Shown here in pieces: positions 58,531 to 64,000 of a stretch of DNA of 64,000 nt. Source of the DNA: Molanna angustata (taxonomy: Eukaryota; Arthropoda; Insecta; Trichoptera; Molannidae); contig OY754975.1 in the NCBI GenBank assembly GCA_963576475.1, positions 14,143,213-14,207,212 on the forward strand, given 5' to 3'. Below the pieces are notes generated by a model that was not told where the DNA came from, searched no databases, and saw nothing but the letters and a program-made list of their open reading frames with translations. Every line of letters begins with the position of its first letter. Positions within the stretch are counted from its first letter, which is position 1. Position numbers and translations under genes: made by a program.

Positions 58531-61500
58531 GATTGATGTCCAGGGCGTTGGATGATTTCATGCGGATTAACCCCTAAGTATTATTATATCTATTATTCTC
58601 TAAGGATTTAAATTAACGTGTTCATCATACTTAGTTGCATTTTTCATCTGTTGAAGGAGAATAATATATACCTACTTACTTCTTCGTCTCTAATAAAAAT
58701 ACATTTCTATTAATTTAATAATTTAAGTCGATAGTTTTATTATTGGACTGTTAAAATCCAGATTTTTGACTAATATAGTTGTAAAGCTGACAACTTTATG
58801 TATGTATAACCTCCTCACACAAACACACATGTGTTGTACTTGGAGCGAAATCATGTATCGATCTGGGGTCGAATTGACCCTACCCGCTATTATTTCTAAA
58901 ATTGGAATATTGTAACATCAAGAAGACAATAAATTTATTCCGAGCATCGGAGCCGACCAAATCTATATTATGGAGATTCGCCTTCTGCTCACCGCTTATA
59001 CCATAAATACAACCTACATTATATGTCTACAGACCTTTTATATCTAAAATAATAATAAGTAAGACTTGCCTAGATTAGTTTTTTTTGTAATAGCCCCGCG
59101 GCTTTTCTGTAACGCAACTTCTATATTCGCAGCAAAAGGTTTCTCGTCTATTTTGTAACGTCAAGGCAAATAAATAACAAGCCGCGTCGTAGGTTTTTTT
59201 TAAAATTTAATTTTTATTGCTTCTCCACCCAATAACAAGCTGTCACATTCTGGAGACTTGTGATATTTATCTTTTTACAAATTCAGAAACTGTATCTTCG
59301 TCGAGAATAGTAGATAATATCTAACCAACCGAGTCCCGAAGTTCGACGTTTTTGATGAATTATATTCTTGAGCTGGTATGACATCACGTTATTATATAAT
59401 GTCATATTCTAAGTCATTAGAATTCATATTATCAGTGGAGAGCCCCAAGTATTTGAATGAATCACAGATTGTCAACGGTAAATAAAAATGATTGCAAATG
59501 TAAATGATTTTTATCTCGAGTATGAAATCAATTTTACACCAGTTTCGTAGAAAAAGTTACACCGGATACATTCATGAATAAGTATTTCTACTTACATATT
59601 CTTCAGATAATAATGTATCAGAACACAAAAAAGAAATAGAATGGATGCTTCCGTCGATTTTCAAGGATAGACACGACATTTCTTTTTAGTTCGGAAATAT
59701 GTATTTCCCTTACTCGAGCATAATATAACACCTTCCCTGTAATATGTTTAATTTCCGGGACCACCAGCCCGTAAGGGATTCCCGACATGTCTTCGGTCGC
59801 TTATAATAATACATTCTTATCATATAGTTAAATATGAACATCGAGACATGAATGAAATGATGAAAATAGATAAGAAATTGACGAAAAATATATATCGTCT
59901 GTTGATATTTCAAATGATAAGTTGTTCCTGTTTTTGTCAATAGTTTATAAATACCCCGTGTAAACTTCTTTTTTGTTACAGCCTTTCCTTCCCCCTCTTG
60001 TTAATGTGCATAGCATGAAACCGGCAGTTGTAAAATATAGTGCAATTATTTTAGTATGTAATTGATTTAGTTTATATAAAATTAAAATGGAATTAAGTAC
60101 ATCGTGTATTTAGTGATTTTTATAAAATTATTGTGTTTTTGTCATATTTCACGGTAATTTATGAATTTAAATAGATTTTTTTAAAGTTACAAGACCAAGG
60201 GACTGGGTGTGCAAGACTAAGACCACCCCGGTTTTGCATTTGCCCATCACTACGTGTACCTACTTTAGCTCTATAAATTAAACTGAATTAAATGCCATGT
60301 CATTATTTATATTTATTTAATAACTTCCTCGTTAAATGAGAGCATTAAAATAAAATTAGTGATTATTGTTTGATATCAAAAATATTTGTATTATTTGTAA
60401 AAATAAATAAATAATACAATTCCAAAAAAGATTTATAATGTCATAAGATATATTTTTTTCATTTTTTTATTTTTATTTTTATAAATACTCAACAGCTGTA
60501 CAATTTTTTTTATATAAAACAATTACATATAAATTAAGCCAATTACAGACTATTATATATTAGTAATTCACATAGAACACGTACACGCATTCATAGAAAA
60601 CATGTATATATGAAAATATAAAATAACATAAGAGAAAAAATATATATAACTGCATGAATACAAAATAATGAGAATATAGCCACATCGTCACTGAAGGCGT
60701 CACATAAAATGTATTGTTATTGGGTACCTACAACGGCACTGCATTTACGACCGTACGATGATTCATTAAATTTCAACATTAATGTGCGGGTGACCTATCT
60801 CCAGCAATGAGTAGTTTACAAAATAAAATCCAATATAAATTTAGTAGTATAAAAGATATTTATCCAGTATAAAAGATATTTCGAAAATTAGTATAATATG
60901 ACGTGTGCTTGTGTGTATGTGTGAGTGAGTGTGTGTGAGTGAGTGTTATTAATGATTTTATAAAGGAACAGACCATATATAAAAACAATTCAAAATATAT
61001 AAAGTTGTTTCCAACACTTTATTAAAAACTTTATTAAATAAATAAAGTGTTTAAAAATGTGCCACAAAGTGAATTCTGAAACAATTAATAATATTGTTTC
61101 CAACAATTTATTTTTAATGTGTAGTTTGTAGTTGCACAAACCAACATTGACGCCAAAAACTCAATCAACGAGTTATACCTTCTCTCGTTACTCAGCCGTT
61201 GCATACGAGTAATCTATTATGTATTATAATACCTATTTTCTAAATATTTGATATATCCATCATAACCTTGACATCCCTTAGTGGGCCTTGCCTGAATCCA
61301 TAAGTCTCTTCCATTCTTGCCTTTCCGAGATTCAAAATATCTCGGCATAACAACACAATCTTGTGTAATCTAACAATTCATACGCGTGGAATGTCATGTA
61401 GGTACCTACCTACTTCAAATCTTTATCAGTGGGTCTTTATCATTACAAAAGTGACTAAGGTCTCAGGAAATTGATTAAGTAGTAACAAGTTTTTTTACAC

Positions 61501-61732
61501 CTCACTCCCCCAAGGGGATATAGTGGGGAGCTATGAATTACCAATTTTTAAGGTTATATTTTTTATTGCAGATTATCAACTAGTATCATGCTGAGATTGT
61601 ATTCAGAAAGTTTCATCAGTGTATTATATGTGTGCGTGCTGTGTACTATGTGCTATATACGGCGTGTTTATTCTACTTTATCGATTATAGACTAAAGTAC
61701 TCATTCGATTGTTTTCAAATTTGTATATCTAA
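58531..61732. other. Gprk1 intron, mostly unassigned
   Basis: Contains the degenerate SINE at 59220-59345, a decayed A-rich retroelement tail on the minus strand around 60470-60700, and a GTGAGT microsatellite at 60903-60948. No coding exon of Gprk1 recognised. Confidence 0.4.
59220..59345 (-). mobile_element. Degenerate SINE, family 2
   Basis: CACCCAATAACAAGCTGTCACATTCTGGAGACTTG-like 3' body is conserved. The tRNA-like head (near 59330) is heavily mutated. Confidence 0.6.
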
Positions 61733-63266
61733 GAGCCTGTCCAGATAAAGCGTTTTGCGCGCGAGTCTACTCGCGCGTAAACACTCGCGCGTTCCCGAGA
61801 TACTAGAGCTACATACATCCCGTCCAGATGCTGCCGCGCGTTTCCTCACTCGCGCGTAAAACGCGTGCAATGAGCGCGACTCTCGACTCGCCCGTTTTAC
61901 GCGCGAGCGCCGCGCGAGTCGAGATACTCGGGCGCCATTGCTGCGTCCAGTATTACGCGCGAAATAGTGGCGAGTGGACGTATTTGGTTTGAAATGGAGC
62001 GTGATAACTTTGATACGGAACTTTTTACTGAGGGCCTAGGTTGCGGCTCTAAGGGCCTAGGCAGTAAAGGCGGGGGTGGGCGGCCGACGCTGTTGCGCCC
62101 TCGTCAATTCTGTACTTAGAGAAGAGCAGGACGAACGCCTTTAGTCTCGCTCGGCAGTGACTCGTCAACTGTGGCGAATGTTGTTGTGTGGTTCGGGCAC
62201 ACCGCCGGCGCAGACGTCGGGTCAGACATCCTGTGTTGACAACTAGACGTCATATCTGACAGGTGATGATTGCGTCGGATGCCCCCGGTGTTAGCCCGCG
62301 GAACCTTCGGACGCCAACACGAGGACCGATGCGTCGGGATATAAGCCTAGGTTGCGGCTCTAAGGGCCCAGGCAGTAAAGGCGGGGGTGGGCGGCCGACG
62401 CTGTTGTGCCCTCGTCATTCTATACTTAGAGAAGAGCAGGACGGACGCCTCTAGTCTCGCTCGGCAGTTACTCGTCAACTGTGGCGAATGTTGTTGTGTG
62501 GTTCGGGCACACCGCCGGCGCAGACGTCGGGTCAGACATCCTGTGTTGACAACGAGACGTCAAATCTGACAGGTGATGATTGCGTCGGATGCCCCCGGTG
62601 TTAGCCCGCGGAACCTTCGGACGCCAACACGAGGACCGAGGGGTCGGGGTACAAGCCCCTCCGACTTGAAACGGAGTGTTCTTAGCGGCCGATTTCGAGA
62701 CCAATCGGAGGCCCTGACGTGTGTGGTTGGATTCTCGGGGGCAGTGGTTGAACCCGATGGATGGTGGATATTTTGTGTTTGTCCGATGTTGCGGCTGCGT
62801 CCGGTGGTGAACAGGGCCAATGAGCTCTATAGCGTCGCCGGCGTGGAAGTGGATCGCGATCCCCCTCGATGACCAAGTTGAAAAAATAGTAGCCATATGG
62901 AACCAACTATTCTAATAGACTAATAAAAGGTAGGGACTGGGAAGAATTCGTCGAAATTTTTTGTGATTCCGAAGAAAAGAAAAAAAAATTAGGTACGAAA
63001 GTAAAGAATAGTTTATTTAATAATATTATTTATTAGACTACTTACATAGTGTAGTGAATACATTTCCAATTGTTTTGTAGTAAATAATATGAAATATAAA
63101 ATGGGCATCACAATGGGTATAAAATAAATCAACTTAATCATTTTATCTTGCCAAGGGACAGTCTAATCCCTCTCAGCGTGGAACGCGCGTAAAACGTATC
63201 TGGACGCAACAGAAATTGAAGCGCGCGAGTGGACTCGCGCGCAAAACGCCTTATCTGGACATGGTC
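61733..63266 (+). mobile_element. PIF/Harbinger-type element, interrupted
   Basis: Starts GAGCCTGTCCAGATAAAGCG and ends near CCTTATCTGGACATGGTC, flanked by TAA (61730-61732 and 63267-63269). The subterminal regions are full of CGCG words. An accessory gene starts at 61994 (MERDNFDTELFT) and is split by the GC-rich insert. Its remnant resumes at 62885. Confidence 0.7.
62034..62877. mobile_element. GC-rich insert with 311 bp direct repeat, unknown family
   Basis: Two copies of a unit starting GCCTAGGTTGCGGCTCTAAG at 62034 and 62345, about 95% alike by eye. About 220 bp of unique GC-rich sequence follows, ending CCCCTCGATGACCAAG. It splits the Harbinger accessory ORF. The layout recalls a retroposon with repeated 5' units, but no coding capacity is seen. 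Confidence 0.5.
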
Positions 63267-63269
63267 TAA

Positions 63270-63929
63270 GAGCATATCGCGTTTTACGCGCGTTCTACGC
63301 TGGGAGGGATGACTGCCAGTTACAAACATGGACATGAAAATCATTATTATTATACATAAACATTACCATGTTTTTCAATAAAGACTTCAAAATATGAATT
63401 CGTCGTAAACGACTCACATAATAATTGGAAATGTATTCACTACACTATGTATGTAGTCTAATAAATAATATTATTAAATAAACTATTCTTTACTTACGTA
63501 CCTAAAGTTTTTTTCTTTTCTTCGGAACTACCAGCTTCACAAAAAAATTCGACTAATTCTTCCCAGTTCCTACGTTTTATTGGTCTATTGGAATAGTCTG
63601 TTGATTCCATATCCCATATGGCTACTCTTTTTTCAATTTCATCAATAAAAATTTCCGTATCAAAGTTATCACACTCCATTTAAAACCAAATATGTCCACT
63701 CGCCACAGATTCGCGCGTAGTACTGGACGCAGCAATGGCGCCCGAGTATCTCGACTCGCGCGTCAAACAGGCGAGTCGAGAGTCGCGCTCATTACAAGCG
63801 TTTTACGCGCGAGTGAGGAAACGCGCGGCAGCATCTGGACGGGATGTATGTAGCTCTAGTATCTCGGGAACGCGCGAGTGTCTACGCGCGAGTAGACTCG
63901 CGTGCAAAACGCCTTATCTGGACAGGCTC
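63270..63929 (-). mobile_element. Second PIF/Harbinger-type element, inverted
   Basis: Outer end GAGCCTGTCCAGATAAGGCG on the minus strand from 63929; inner degenerate end GAGCATATCGCGTTTTACG at 63270. It carries the same accessory gene start as its neighbour without the insert. The two elements are back-to-back, giving a long outer inverted repeat 61733-63929. Confidence 0.7.
63494..63679 (-). pseudogene. MADF-type Harbinger accessory protein, first exon only
   Basis: Reads MECDNFDTEIFIDEIEKRVA then IWDMESTDYSNRPIKRRNWE, matching the start of MADF DNA-binding domains (EIEKRPxLWD..Y..R..R..W). It stops resembling the domain after KKKTLG, where TTAG/GTACGT could be a splice donor. No further exon is present, so this is a deletion derivative. 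Confidence 0.65.
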
Positions 63930-64000
63930 CAATGCTCCCTTTGACCCCATTAGATTTTGAAGGATATCTTCTCATTTTTTTTAACTGTCAAATATTTCAA
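63930..64000. other. Right edge, unassigned
   Basis: AT-rich, presumably Gprk1 intron 1. Confidence 0.3.

Noticed and set aside
62263..62906. Overlapping ORFs of 60-142 residues in the GC-rich insert
   Set aside because: High GC lowers stop frequency; frames overlap on both strands and none has family features.

Overview
This is eukaryotic, very AT-rich DNA with intron-split genes, almost certainly from an insect. I cannot fix the order; some repeats resemble ones common in Lepidoptera, but that is weak evidence. Three host genes lie on the + strand. They are the 3' part of CCZ1 (6378-16294, eight exons visible, 5' exons off the left edge), a complete ABCB6/HMT-1 half-transporter (20139-45221, 16 coding exons, 854 codons plus stop, frame checked exon by exon), and coding exon 1 of a GRK2/3-type G-protein-coupled receptor kinase (Gprk1, 51295-51407), whose remaining exons lie beyond the right edge.

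Most of the rest is mobile DNA. Positions 254-5987 hold five Penelope-like element (PLE) fragments from three different families. Every 3' end except the damaged junctions abuts a (TA)n tract, and two pairs are arranged head-to-head; one pair forms a palindrome with arms of about 1.16 kb. CCZ1 introns carry tRNA-derived SINEs and three Helentron-like (HINE/DINE-1-type) elements, one of which contains a roughly 950 bp (GT)n/(GTCT)n expansion. A fourth copy, reversed, lies between CCZ1 and ABCB6.

ABCB6 introns contain two PIF/Harbinger-type elements with TTA duplications, SINEs, a three-level nest (HINE, then pogo, then non-LTR retrotransposon), a 45 bp minisatellite, and two antisense non-LTR retrotransposons. 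One of these still has a PHD-finger ORF1 and an endonuclease/reverse transcriptase ORF2. Between ABCB6 and Gprk1 lie a decayed mariner/Tc1 element, a fold-back, and a multi-hairpin palindromic MITE. The first Gprk1 intron (at least 12.6 kb) contains a roughly 530 bp (TA)n tract, a hammerhead-ribozyme-like motif, a 5'-truncated RNase H-bearing retrotransposon, an apparently intact Tc1-family transposon whose transposase gene has a spliceosomal intron, a long fold-back, and two adjacent Harbinger-type elements in opposite orientation, one interrupted by a GC-rich insert with 311 bp repeats.

The strongest candidates for something under-described are the PLE/(TA)n arrangement with its covarying 3' hairpin, the hammerhead-like motif at 53100-53144, and the intron-bearing intact Tc1 element. 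The three host genes do not form a pathway: CCZ1 acts in Rab7 activation, ABCB6 in porphyrin or metal-conjugate transport, and Gprk1 in receptor desensitisation.
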